The notes under the pieces: model-generated
Database searches by the model: none
The model's input: the letters and a program-made list of their open reading frames with translations, nothing else
Told to the model about the DNA's origin: nothing
Source of the DNA: Wurfbainia villosa
Lineage: Eukaryota > Streptophyta > Magnoliopsida > Zingiberales > Zingiberaceae
Length of the DNA stretch: 64,000 bases
Assembly (NCBI GenBank): GCA_025175895.1
Contig: CM046005.1
Span: forward strand, 65,806,325 to 65,870,324
Direction: 5' to 3'
Shown here: piece after piece, positions 44,601 through 56,121 of the stretch
Layout: each line of letters begins with the position of its first letter
Numbering within the stretch: position 1 is the stretch's first letter
Program-made: the position numbers and the translations under genes

Positions 44601-47600
44601 GCGGTGTTATCTACCGGCACCTGGTGTGTAGATACGGGATCCACTGATCATGTCTACAATACTTTGTAGGGGTTCAAGGAAACCAGACGACTGGCTGAGG
44701 GGGAGATTACCGTGTACTTGGGCGATGCCACAAAGGTGGCGGCGGTTGCAGTGGGAGATGTTCATTTATCTTTTGAGAAAAATAAACTTTTGGTTCTTAA
44801 GAATTGCCTTTATGTACCCTTATTTAGAGAGAATTTAATTTCAGTTTCTAAATTGTTTATGGATGGATATTCTATTTCTTTTAATGACAGAGTTGTTATA
44901 AGAAGGAATAGGGACATTATCTGTTCGGGTGCATTGATAGGAAATTTGTACACACTTGAACTAAAACCTCCCACGATGCAAATTGAAGTTAATAACTCAT
45001 CTTCTAATTCCAATAAGAGAAAAGAACCTTCGAAGATGAACCAAATATATCTTTGACATCTTAGGCTTAGTCACATTAACCTAAGCAGAATTCAAAGGTT
45101 GATAGCTGATGGACCTTTGGGTTCATTAGTGGTGGAGGATCTCCCAACCTGTGAATCTTGCTTGGAGGGAAAGATGACCAAGAGGCCTTTTAAGGCTAAG
45201 GGGTATAGAGCCAAAGATGTGTTAGAATTGGTTCATTTTGATTTGTGTGGTCCTATGTCTATCCAGGCTAGAAGTGGTTTTGAGTATTTCGTCTCTTTTA
45301 TAGACAATTACTCAAGATATGGATACATTTACCTAATTCGCCGCAAGTCTGAATGCTTTGACAAGTTCAAAGAATTCAAGGCTGATGTGGAGAAACATCA
45401 AGGTAAAAGTATCAAGACACTACGATCTGATCGTGGTGGTGAGTACCTCTTGAGAGAGTTTAGAAACTACTTATCAGAGGCTGGGATTCAATCCCAATTG
45501 ACTGCACCTGGCACACCCCAACAGAACGGTGTAGTAGAGCGAAGGAATAAGACTCTTATGGAGATGGTTAGATCGATGATGAGTTATTCTGACTTGCCAG
45601 ATTTGTTCTGGGGATATTCTCTAGATACGACGGTATACATTCTGAACTTGGTTCCATCTAAATCAGTTCCTTCTACTCCCACAGAGTTGTGGACTGGGCG
45701 AAAGCCTAGTCTAAGACATATTCGGATATGAGGGAGTCCAAAGACATGTGCCAAGGCGCATACCGTAAGTTGGAACCTCGCATGTAAGTATGATGTTCGT
45801 TGGCTATCCCAGGGGAACGAAGGGTGGATTGTTTTATAGTCCTAGAGATCAGAGGGTGATCATTAGCACGAACGCCAGATTTCTAGAGGAAGACTATGTG
45901 ATGAGCCACAAGCCCAAGAGAAAATTGTTCTAGAAGAGTTAAAAGGGGAAGTCACTTCTTTAGTACCACCGGTACAAGAGGATATACCACATGTCACTGC
46001 ACTGCGTGTCACAGAGGATACACAGGTGATACCTCATCGTAGTGGGAGGGTTGTGAGACAGCCTGATAGATTCATGTTCTTGGGAGAATCTTCTGATTTG
46101 GTCCTTGGCGAACATGAACCTGATCCCTGGACATATGACGAGGCAATCCAAGATAAAGATGCAGTATCTTGGCAAAGTGCAATGAATGCTGAGATTGAAT
46201 CTATGGATTCAAATCAGGTCTGGGAGCTAGTAGAACCACCCGATGGTGTAAAAACCATTGGATGCAAGTGGATCTACAAGAGAAAGAGAGGAATAGATGG
46301 GAAGGTTGAGACCTTCAAAGCGAGGCTTGTTGTGAAGGGGTATACTCAGAATGAGGGTATCGATTATGAGGAGATCTTTTCGTCGGTAGCCATGCTTAAG
46401 TCTATCTCGATTCTCTTATGCATAGCAGCTCATATGGATTATGAGGTGTGTCAGATGGATGTCAAGACAGCTTTCCTTAATGGAAGTCTTGAGGAAAACA
46501 TCTACATGAAGCAACCAGAGGGATTCATTGCTAAGGGCAAAGAGCATCTTGTATGTAAGCTTAATCGATCCATTAATGGATTGAAACAAGCTTCGAGGTC
46601 TTGGAACATCCGCTTTGAAGAGGTGATCCAGTCTTATGGATTTATTCAAAGTCCGGATGAGTCTTGTGTATACAAGAGATGTGACGGAAACGTAGTGGTA
46701 TTTCTTGTACTATATGTAGATGACATTTTGTTGATTGGCAACAATATCAAGGTGTTATCGGACGTAAGGGTATGGTTGTCCAAACAGTTTGATATGAAGG
46801 ACTTGGGAGAGGTGGGACACATCATTGGGATCAAGGTTATAAGGGATCGCTGGAAAAGGATGTTGTGCTTATCCCAAGCTTCATACATAGACACGATTAT
46901 GAAGCGTTTTAGCATGCAGAACTCCAAGAAGGGTTTTCTACCTTTCAAGCATGGAGTTCCTTTATCTAAGGAGATGTGTCCTAGATCATCTGAGGAGATA
47001 GAGGAGATGAAGGCGGTTCCTTATGCTTCGGCAGTAGGAAGCCTCATGTATGCGATGCTATGTACGAGACCAAATATCTTCTTTGCCATGGGCATGGTCA
47101 GCAGATATCAGAGTAATCCAGGACAGGGACATTGGACTGCGGTAAAGCATATATTGAAGTACCTGAGAAGGACTAGGGATTACATGCTGGTTTACCGGGC
47201 AGACCAATTACTCCCTATGGGTTACACGGATTCCGACTTCCAATATGATAGGGATAACAGTAAGTCTACCTCAGGTTTTGTGTTTACATTGGGAGGTGGA
47301 GCAATTGTATGGAGGAGTGTCAAGCAGAAGTGCGTGGCGGCCTCCACCATGGAAGCTGAGTATGTGGCAGCCTCTGAGGCTCCCAAAGAAGTTGTATGGC
47401 TCAGGAACTTTCTGATGGACTTGGATGTGATTCCTGGTTTGCCCAGAACTATCACAATTTGTTGTGATAATAGTGGTGCAGTTGCAAACTCGAAGGAACC
47501 ACGAGCCCATAAGGCTAGTAAACACATAGAGCGCAAGTACCACCTGATACGAGAAATCGTAAAGAGAGGAGAAGTTGTTGTGGCCAAGATTGCATCAGAG

Positions 47601-47693
47601 GATAACCTGGCAGATCCTTTCACTAAGGCCCATTCGGCGAGAGCTTTTGATAGGCATGTGGAGGGAATGGGGATCAGATGTATGGCAATTTGA
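44600..47693 (+). pseudogene. pol of element P (PR-INT-RT-RNaseH)
   Basis: Protease WCVDTGSTDHV is intact. Stops: TAG near 44668, TGA for Trp before HLRLGHINLSR (45054) and TGA for Trp after LRHIRI (45729); the stretch 45730-46025 is frameshifted. Integrase catalytic residues in HFDLCGPMS, LRSDRGGEYLL and NGVVERRNKTLMEM. A 555-residue frame (46026-47693) then holds the integrase tail, RT (MDVKTAFLNGSLEENIYM, catalytic LVLYVDDILLIGNN) and a complete-looking RNase H (GYTDSDFQYD, MEAEYVAASEA, ICCDNSGAVAN, HIERKYHLIREIV, LADPFTKA). RT-RNaseH is the best-preserved enzyme region in the window. Confidence 0.93.
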
Positions 47694-47715
47694 AGATAAC
47701 ATAGTCTTTTAGTAT

Positions 47716-47726
47716 AAGTGGGAGAT
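47716..47726 (+). promoter_or_regulatory. Polypurine tract of element P
   Basis: AAGTGGGAGAT directly before the 3' LTR. Confidence 0.75.
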
Positions 47727-49653
47727 TGTAGGGATGTATACTGAAAAGTCTATCTTTTATATGAATATCTTTATTTTGAAATAAGAATCACATGATCATT
47801 GTTTGCATATTTTTATGGTTATGCAATATTGTCTAATACTTTACATTGTAGATAACATGGTGTGTGGTGTCACACGGGAGATCATGTTATCGGCTCCTTG
47901 AAAACTATAAGTAAAGGCTGACAACCGAGATGACTTTGGACAAACCATCGGAATGGTTGTAGTGTGATTTAGTATTGGTTTGTCTTGACCATAGAATCAC
48001 ACTAGTGCACTTTGTGTGTATTGAGCAGGACCGACTTAGAGGTGATTCGATTTATTGCTGACTACATAATCGAATCGGACCTCAGATATTATTTAGTACA
48101 TGCTCTTAATCCCGATATAATAACGGGCACATATACTTAGTACTCATCTCTTTGATTTACCAATGGGCGAGATTTATAGATTAAATCGATAGGCTCGGTA
48201 AGTTGGGAGATGATATTATTTATATGGTGTGTCATTGATTATAGGAGGAAACTGTGTCCTATATATTAGGATGATGATGTCCCCTTGAGGAGCTCATAAG
48301 GTTCATCATGTAAACCCTGCAGGTGGACTTGGTCCGGCATGATGAAAAGGTTGAGTGGTACTACTCAAGGAGTTAGATGTTGATTAATTAATGGTCAGTA
48401 AATTAATTAATCGATGGACATTCGAGATCTTAAACACGGGGAGAAAATGTACAAATAATATATGGAACCCATATTATCATATGGGGGTTGGTGAGGTAGA
48501 TCAATGATGATCCTTTAGTGGATTTGATCATCATTAGTGGATCGGACTTTATGTTGGCTTGATCCATGGGTGGCCAAGATCCAACTCCTCCTCATGGTCC
48601 CTAATGTAGCCTATTAACACCTCATGAAGCTTAGATCCAATGGATAGAAACAAAACTCTAAGATCCATAGGTAGAGATTAAATCTCTAAGATCCGACGGT
48701 TGAGATTAAATCTCTAGATCCGACGGTTGAGATTAAATCCCTAGAACCAATGGAGGAGATTAATTCAAGACTTATCCCTAACTCTATAAAAGGAGGGCAT
48801 GGGAGTTGGCATGAACTATCATCAAGAGAGCTAGGGTTTTGGCGGCAAGAGAAGTAATCCTAGTTGAGATAGGATTAGGGTTAGGGTTTGGAGGCTAGGG
48901 CGGCACCAAATAAGGAAGGTGATTGTTTCTTCTTCTTCCTTCATTGGCTGGCGTCCAGATTGTTTTCCAGCCCTCTTCCAGCCTTTGGCCAGCGGCCAAG
49001 CCTCTCTTATCCCTCTCCTTAGGTGGTGGAAACAAGATATAGGGCTTCCCTTGGTGTCTTGATTGTTTTCCATCATCTTCTCCTCCTTCTAGTTGGTCGG
49101 CGGCAAGGAGTTTGTGTGCTCCTTGTTGGTTGGTTTTAGGGAGGAGAAAAACCTTGTTTCTACTCTTCCTCTTTCTTTGAAAGAGCAAGAAAGGAAGATT
49201 TACAATCTAGGAGCTTCGACTTTTGGTAGATCGTCGCCCACACGACGTCCAAAAGGAGGAAGGACATACATTAGAAGATCAATAGGTATATCTATTCTCT
49301 TTTCTCTTCTGTTTGTTGCTTGTTTTTGTTTTTCAATTATAAGCATGTTATAAATCTGTAAATGGCTAAATAATACTTGGATCCCGAGCATAAACACGAA
49401 AATCGGCGATTCGGACATCGTCTATTCCGTGGCTACTCGTAGAATAGAGGATGGTCGCTTGAACAACTAGTTTGTTCAAGTGACCTCTCTAAACGAATAG
49501 CACGACGATGACTTGGTGGTTTGGGCAATCCCTTTTGTCTAGGATTAATTTTTTTTTAATCCGGGGACATCGAAGGGATCGCCATGGACAAGCTACCGAG
49601 GTGAAGTGGGAAGCGAAGTTTCCCCTCACGGACTCGATAAGCAAAACCTTTCA
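47727..49653 (+). repeat. 3' LTR of element P
   Basis: 1927 bases, collinear with 40790-42715 with only scattered substitutions. TATA box 48785-48791. Confidence 0.92.
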
Positions 49654-49658
49654 GAAGG

Positions 49659-49983
49659 GAATTGGACCAAGGAGCAAATTCAAAAATCCAAGACAAATGA
49701 AAAGGTAGCAATAATTTTGGCTAATTCATTACCTAAGGATTTATTATACATCATAGGATAATTCAACGATGGTAAGGAGTTATGGAGTAAATTGATCAAG
49801 CTCCATGAGGATCCCTCACCGGCACAATGTGAGGAGAAGTCCAAGGAAGAAAGATCATCATCTCAAGAGCATGGAGATTCAGAAGTTGAAATGTGCTCAA
49901 CATCTAAAGTTGAAGAAGTCTCCACCTCTAGGATTGAGGGGGGAGGATAGGCAACCAACATCGGAGCAAGAGCAAGAGGAGAC
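49659..49983 (+). pseudogene. gag of element F, continuation after element P
   Basis: NWTKEQIQKSKTNEKVAIIL, a TAA after LLYIIG, then FNDGKELWSKLIKLHEDPSP and an acidic linker ending EVSTSRIEGG. This matches TEEQLQQFEKNKKV and LWRELAKLHEDPSP of the copy at 1-927. Ends where the opposite-strand LTR of E begins (49984). Confidence 0.8.
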
Positions 49984-51350
49984 TACAGGGGATCTCGTGA
50001 CTACTAGAGGTGGGGGGGGGGGGGGTGAATAGCATGTTCGTCGTCGATGGATGAATTCGATCGTGATTGCCTATGATTGTTAGTACGCAGTGGAATATGG
50101 AAAATACAATACAAATATAGAATCACAACACGAAGATATAACATGGTTCGGAACTGAATGGTTCCTACTCCACGGATCGAGTTCAAACGAGCTCTAGCTA
50201 TGCGTACAACACCACTAATCAAATAAACTCCTTCTCGACAATAAGTTGGAGGTGGAGAAATCTCGTACAATGTATTACAATAGTAATAAACACAAATACA
50301 AGCTAATACAAGTAAACTACACAAATACAAGTAAAGAAACACTTTACAATTGTGATCTTGGATGCTTGCTTTGTGGTTGCTTGAATTACACTTGGAGACC
50401 CTGATTTGCAGCAACAAATCACCCCAAAGATGTCCAAGAACCGATGGTGAATCCTGCCTCCACGAGCTCCCTTTAAAACTGCTCCTTGGGCTGGATTTTG
50501 CCTAGCAGTTGACTGATCGAGACCATCAGTCGACTGCCCCTGTATCCATTGGCTCACAACGGCATGAAACACATCGGATAAGTCTAACAGATACACCATC
50601 AGTCGACTGATCATACCCATCAGTCGACTGATGGCTCAATCAGTCGAGTGCTCATGCTGATAACTCAACTGAAGATTACTTTGGTCTCGACATCCCGACG
50701 AGTAGTCGACTGATCTCCAGATCAATCGCCTGTTAAGGCCATTAGTCGACTGCCCAATGTTGACAGTCGACTACTAGGCCAATTCTAGTAGTGAAGCTCT
50801 CGTTGACTCACACCAGTCGACTGACCCATGGTCCCAGTCGACAGATGCACCTCAAACATGAGGTTTTAACTCAAGTATGGTACCCCCATACTTGCTAGAC
50901 TACCCGTAGCCTAGACCTAAGCCTTCTAGCCACCTTCGTCAGCCTCGTGCCTATCGGATCCCTCCAAGTCATCCATACGCTAGCCTTCAGGTGCTTTGAT
51001 CGATTATTATCATGCTAACGGTGTCTACACAGCCAAGACACATTGGACTTATGCTGCCAAGACTCTGCTTGGACTTTACGCCGCCAACCATTGGACTTAT
51101 GCCGCCAAGACTACCGCTTGGACTTTACGCTGCCAATATCAAATCCCTTGGACTTTCCAAATGCCAAGTTCTCATGACTTGGACTTTCACCGCCAATACT
51201 ACACCCTTGGACTTACGTGGCCAAGACTACACCTTTGGACTTTACTTGCCAACCCATGTTGGACTTTCCATGCCAATACCCAAGCTTGGACTTTTCCCTT
51301 TCCAAGACCCATGCTTGGAATTTACATGCTAAGTACTCAAGACTTGAACT
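49984..51350 (-). repeat. 3' LTR of gag-only element E, distal part
   Basis: Minus-strand LTR of the A/F/E family; its end (TACAGGGGATCTCGTGAC in plus, for TGTAGGGG) includes a G run of about 14. Palindrome array 50500-50850 and minisatellite 51030-51345. Interrupted at 51350 by solo LTR S and resumed at 52428; combined length about 1529 bases, close to F's 1568. Confidence 0.8.
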
Positions 51351-52422
51351 TGTTGGATCGAGAAGCATCGCTAGAAAGGGGGGGGGGCATGAATAGTGAG
51401 CGTGAAATTTTTTGTTTCGTTCGTTTGATATACAAGCAAGCACAGTAGAAAAATAAAGAGACAAGTATATTTTTACTTTGTTCACAACCCAACGGGTGCT
51501 ATTCCAAGGCCCTAACGGTCCTAGACCGCATACGGAGGGCAAAGCACTATAAGATCTCCTCCTCGTTGGAGGTAGAAGATAACGATCACAAAATTGGGAG
51601 TACAAGGATGAGGCAACAAGCCTACCTCACCTCATTACGACAAAACAAATAATACAAAAGATATTACTTGTTGCTACTGTCGACGAAGAATATGGAAGCT
51701 TGGCGTCGCGTCGGCATTATGACGGTGATGGAGCTTTGGTGTTGTAGGAGCACTTGAGAATAATCTTGATTGATGTTTGGGTTGGAATCCTCCGCTCCTT
51801 TTATAGAGTTTGGCCTCAGAATAAGTCTCCTCATCTTTCGGAACTGATCACGAGGTGATACCAAATTTTATCGTGAAGTGGCAGCATCAAATATTATCCG
51901 TTTTGACCTAGCACAAAAGACTAATTCGTCACCATCAGTAGACTGATGCCTTCCATCAGTCGATTGATGAGCATCAGTCGACTGCCCAATGACCAGAAGT
52001 CGACTGCCAACCTGGCCATTTCCCTGCAATAAGAGGTTAGCACAAAAAATGATAAATGCAATGGTTTCTTACCGTCCGATCTCGACCTAAACCTTCCACA
52101 GGAAGTCTTAGTCGGATCATCGCCTACAGTCGTCCCCGTACAGAGGACACAACCTTACCATCTCTCACTCACACGAGCTTTCCTATGGTCCTTTAAGATC
52201 TGTCGCTTTGCTTTCGGTCTTCCACCTAGGTTCTTCGACTCCCACGAAGTTCCCTCGATGTTGCCCGACCACCACAGCTCCCTCTGGGTGTCGCTGACCT
52301 TCGGCTTAACTTAGCCTTTCTGCACACTTGATTTAGCTTGTGAGACAACGATGTAAACTTAACTTTGTATCTTTGCCATAATCAAAACACAGGTTTGATT
52401 ATCTGGTACCCCTGCACCAATA
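51351..52422 (-). mobile_element. Solo LTR S, related family
   Basis: 1072 bases from TGTTGGATCG (51351) to CACCAATA (52422), flanked by a perfect duplication GAACT (51346-51350, 52423-52427), with no internal region. On the minus strand it starts TATTGGTGCAG and ends in a poly-C block and CGATCCAACA, like the gag-only LTRs. It has a TATA box (minus, 51799-51805) and a few GTCGAC palindromes (51935-52010), but its sequence differs from the surrounding LTR. Confidence 0.85.
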
Positions 52423-52427
52423 GAACT

Positions 52428-52589
52428 TTCCCAATGGCAAGTGTCCCACTTGGACTTTCCATGCCAAATACCCATGACTTGGACTTTACCATGACAATTA
52501 CATTGTCATGTGTTTTTGTCGAACATCAAAACATCGCTCGAGTCAAACTCGAGTCCGATCAATCATGACTTGGGCTGATTGCACCAACA
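52428..52589 (-). repeat. 3' LTR of element E, proximal part
   Basis: Holds the LTR start TGTTGGTGCAATCAGCCC (minus strand, from 52589) and the first units of the AAGTCCAAGT minisatellite. Unlike A, D and F, only a single LTR start is present. Confidence 0.8.
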
Positions 52590-54390
52590 ATCTCCCCCTT
52601 TTTGATGTTTGACAAAAATACCCTTGAGTTAGGCCCCTAACTCAAATTCCCTTACCAATTATCCCAAATTGGTAATCTTACCTTTCTTCCCCTTTTTGAC
52701 TAACATCAAAAAGTTTCTCCCAAGGAGGTCAATGTCTCATATCCCAATGAGATCTTACAATCTCCCCCTTGGTCCAAAACACATAGGATGCCTACAACTT
52801 CCTAGTGATAAGTCTCATATCACTAAAGAGAGGCACTCCTATGAACTCTCCCAATTTCCAAATTGGACATCTCAAAATCCCATTTCTCCTCCTCATGAGG
52901 AAAAATAACATCCATCATCTCATGATGGATACCTCCCCCTAAAGGCTTGCTCCTCCTTGACCATTGCACCAACAATGTCCTTGGGAAGTCCCTAAGCCAA
53001 TAGGAACTCTAAATTATCAAAAATAAGGTTAAAAGATCAACATTTAACTTTCTCTCATCTTAAAATTTGATACATCACCCTAACAACTCTCCTAATCTAT
53101 ATCCAATGGATTTTCACCCTATATAATACTTTCCAAAGCATATCCTAGGGTTAGGAGTAGTAAGGAAATCCTAACATAGCTAAAATTGGGCTAAACATAC
53201 CTTGTTTACTCGAAATCAGCCTGGCAATCGACTCTTTGAGTCAACAGTCGACTGTTGTGCTGAAAATTCTAATTTTCAATTATCAAAATTGAATTTTGGA
53301 AATTCATAAATAATTATACGTAATTTGAAAAATCATGAAACTTTATATGTATAATACTTATGACCAATACAATGGGTGAAAAATATTTGAAAAATATTTT
53401 ACCCATAAAATAGTGAAATTGACACAAAGTTCAAAAGTGAAGAAAAACTTCAATGTTTAAGCTCACTTTGTATCAATTTCATCAATGTTGATTGCTATCA
53501 AAAGATAGACTTCACTAAGGTTTTCTAAAATAATTTTAAAATATTTTTGAAAACCTATATTGGATCATGTTCGTTGGGCTTAATGTACATGACTTGAACA
53601 TAAGCTTTCCCAATGATCCACCAACTAATATAAGATGAGTTTGGGTTCATCTAGATGCAAAAACTATGCACCTTGAACTTAACTCATATCCTAGCATCTC
53701 ACATGTATCTAGGGTGTATCAATACACATTCATGTCAATGTAATGTGAGATGTGGGTTTTGTTCATCCTAAACTAGGGTTTCATGCATTTTCCTAAGACA
53801 ACACTACTTGATTCCCTTATACATGAGACTTCAAGTCATGCCAATTGTCCTTAACTCAATTTTCATTAACTTAAATGCATGAAGTATGATCATGACATAA
53901 ATGATAACATAAATAAACATGGCCAATGATCATGATGTCATGACATATGATGGAGTCTAAGCATACATGACATTTAACCTTAATCCTAAGCATGATCATG
54001 ACATATTAAATGATAAAAAGTAGATATGGTGTAATGACATGGTATATGGCAATCAAAGCATGGAAAATAAAATATAAGGTATATAATACCTAAATTTTAG
54101 CATTAATTGCCATTTGATATTATTTTTGTCCATTTTTCCATATTATTACTTATCTCCCAATGTGTGCCAAAAACCCAAAATGACACACTAAGACCTCTAA
54201 ATCTAAATTGTGCCAATTTGATTGATTTATCAAACTTCTTAAATAATATTGGCACATCCTAACATCTTTTAGGATTAAAATTCAAATATATTTCCAAGTT
54301 ATCCATAACCTTGAAAATATCCTAAAGTGCCACCTTTACCATGGTTAGGTTAACTACCTATCCATTCAAGATTGGCACACTTAAACCCAT
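52590..54390 (-). other. Non-coding 3' internal region of element E
   Basis: About 1.8 kb without coding potential, inverted match of 1456-3284. Polypurine tract AAAAAGGGGGAGAT (minus) at 52590-52603, a few GTCGAC palindromes near 53225-53265, stem-loop at 53695-53752. Confidence 0.75.
53695..53752 (-). other. Conserved stem-loop in element E
   Basis: CATCTCACAT (53695-53704) and ATGTGAGATG (53743-53752) enclose a perfect inner hairpin GTGTATCAATACAC (53714-53727). Compared with A, the inner loop differs (TG versus GG in sense) while both stems are kept. Confidence 0.7.
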
Positions 54391-56058
54391 CTAACATGAA
54401 TCGATCACGCTTTTAGGAACCCAAAACCTATTTGAGCTCCTTGGGTTAATTAGGTATTCCTTAGGGATAACCTCCCTAGATACCCTCCTAATGATCCTCC
54501 TAGGCTTAGAAGCCTTGGTCATTTGGGTCATGCCTAGGTTAACTCTAGGGGTGACTCCCCTTGTAACCTTTTTAGTGGCCTGCCTAGGTTTCCTTGAAAC
54601 CCTAGCCACTAGGCACCTACCTTGGTCAACCTTAGGGATGACTTCCCTATTGACCTTGGTTTTCCTAGACCTAGGTTGTATTCCATAATCGAAAGGAACA
54701 CTATGGTAGGTCTCTTTGGGCTTAGGTTTGTGACCCAAACCTTTCTTGCCCTTGGGTGGACCTTGCTTCCTAAACCCTAGGTTTTCACTCCTACATCCTA
54801 GAGTTTGACCATTTGACCCTTGCATTTGGTTTTGGATTTTCTTAAGGGTCTTCTCTAATTTCTCAAGCCTTGACCTCAAAGCTTGTTTTTCCGACTCCAA
54901 TTTCTTTAATTTGGTGGGCCCATTATTTATTTGATCATTTTTCCCTTCCTAGGCGTATGTCTAGAATTCTTTGTATTGAGGCCTAGATGATCTTCTATCT
55001 TCTTAATAGATTCCCTAGGTAAGGTTTTTCTAGGGACATTAGTCCCAAATTTCTCCTTAGTTGAAAAATTAAAACTCTTAGCACCTAGACAAAAGTATTT
55101 GTTATTCCTAGCATGCTTTTCATGATAAATAGAAAGATTACTTCTAACATGCTTTTGACTATTAATTGAAGTAGAATCATTATTGAATTTTACCCTAGGG
55201 TTTACCTTAGAGGCTCCCCATAGATGTGTAGCTCTTTTTTGAGTCTTCTTCTCCCCCTTTGAACATTGACTCCAGTAATGACTTGGTTGTCGGCATTTGA
55301 AGCAAATCACTTGCTCCTTGCTTTTGATTGTTGGGGGGATCGATATCCTTGACCTTTGGCACCGGTGGAGACTTCTTGACCTTCTTAGGACACATACTCT
55401 TGTAGTGTCCATTTTCTATACACTCAAAGCAAATTATATGATTTTTACTATTTATTGAAATGCTTGAGTTACCTAGGGTGGTCGTTGGTGCCGGAGTTGG
55501 TTCTTCTTCATCTCTCCCAGATGTTGAGGCTACCTCTTGATCCGGCATGGAAGGTGATCTAACATCCTCCCCCTCAACCCTTGAGGTGGAGGCTTCCTCC
55601 ACCTCTTCCTCTACCATCGATCTGGATGTCGATTCTCTATCAACTTCCGAATCCTCACTTGCTTGTTAGGATGAGGATTCTTCTTCTACGGGCCCTTGGG
55701 CTGGTTGAGGATTCTCATGGAGCTTGGCCAATTAGCTCCAAAATTCCTTTGCATCCTTGTATTCTCCTAATTTAGACATAATATCGTTAGGAATTAAATC
55801 TCTCAAAAATTTAATTACCTTATTACTCCTCTCGAATCCTTGAAGTTGTTCTTCGGTCCACTTCTTCATTTTAAGGAACCCTCCCTTAGGCCCTCTTGGA
55901 AATTGGAACCCTTCCATCAAGGTGGCCCAATCATCTAGGTCCATCATCATCATAAAATCTTCAATCCTCGCCTTCCATTGTCTAAACTCTTCTTGTCCAT
56001 AGAAGGTATATGGGATCGGCGTGTTGATGTCCCAACCTTGTTGTTCTTCAAAATCCAT
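54391..56058 (-). pseudogene. gag of gag-only element E
   Basis: ATG at 56058: MDFEEQQGWDINTPIPYTFY, FRQWKARIEDFMMMMDLDDW, ATLMEGFQFPRGPKGGFLKM, KKWTEEQLQGFERSNKVIKF, then a stop (GAA to TAA) before LAKLHENP. An acidic linker (EEEVEEASTSRVEGEDV) and knuckle 1 CFECIENGHYKSMC follow, a frameshift near 55330, then knuckle 2 CFKCRQPSHYWSQC. A second shift precedes a coiled coil (SEKQALRSRLEKLEKTLKKI), a KGKKGLGHKPKPK box and a tail ending SSNRFWVPKSVIDSC with the stop at 54391. This is the best complete view of the family's gag: N-terminal gag domain, twin CCHC knuckles, coiled coil, KGLG box, WVPK end. No pol follows. Confidence 0.88.
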
Positions 56059-56108
56059 CTTCCCTCTAGATTGCTCCCTTGGATATGAAGCTAGTGAAGA
56101 GAGAAACA

Positions 56109-56119
56109 CTCTAATACCA
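56109..56119 (-). promoter_or_regulatory. Primer-binding site of element E
   Basis: Minus strand TGGTATTAGAG, two bases from the LTR boundary at 56122. Confidence 0.82.
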
Positions 56120-56121
56120 AT

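Larger units (their letters stand above)
40790..49653 (+). mobile_element. Ty1/copia retrotransposon P
   Basis: Bounded by TGTAGGG (40790) and CTTTCA (49653). LTRs 1926 and 1927 bases and visually very similar, so a fairly young insertion. Flanks GAAGT (40785-40789) and GAAGG (49654-49658), a one-mismatch target duplication in the gag of F. Full gag-PR-INT-RT-RNaseH order with several point stops. Confidence 0.93.

Noticed and set aside
50013..50026. Long G run as a possible G-quadruplex or sequencing artefact
   Set aside because: Part of the poly-C/CTCTAG block present near every gag-only LTR end, so the tract is genuine; exact length may be unreliable, but no separate feature is claimed.
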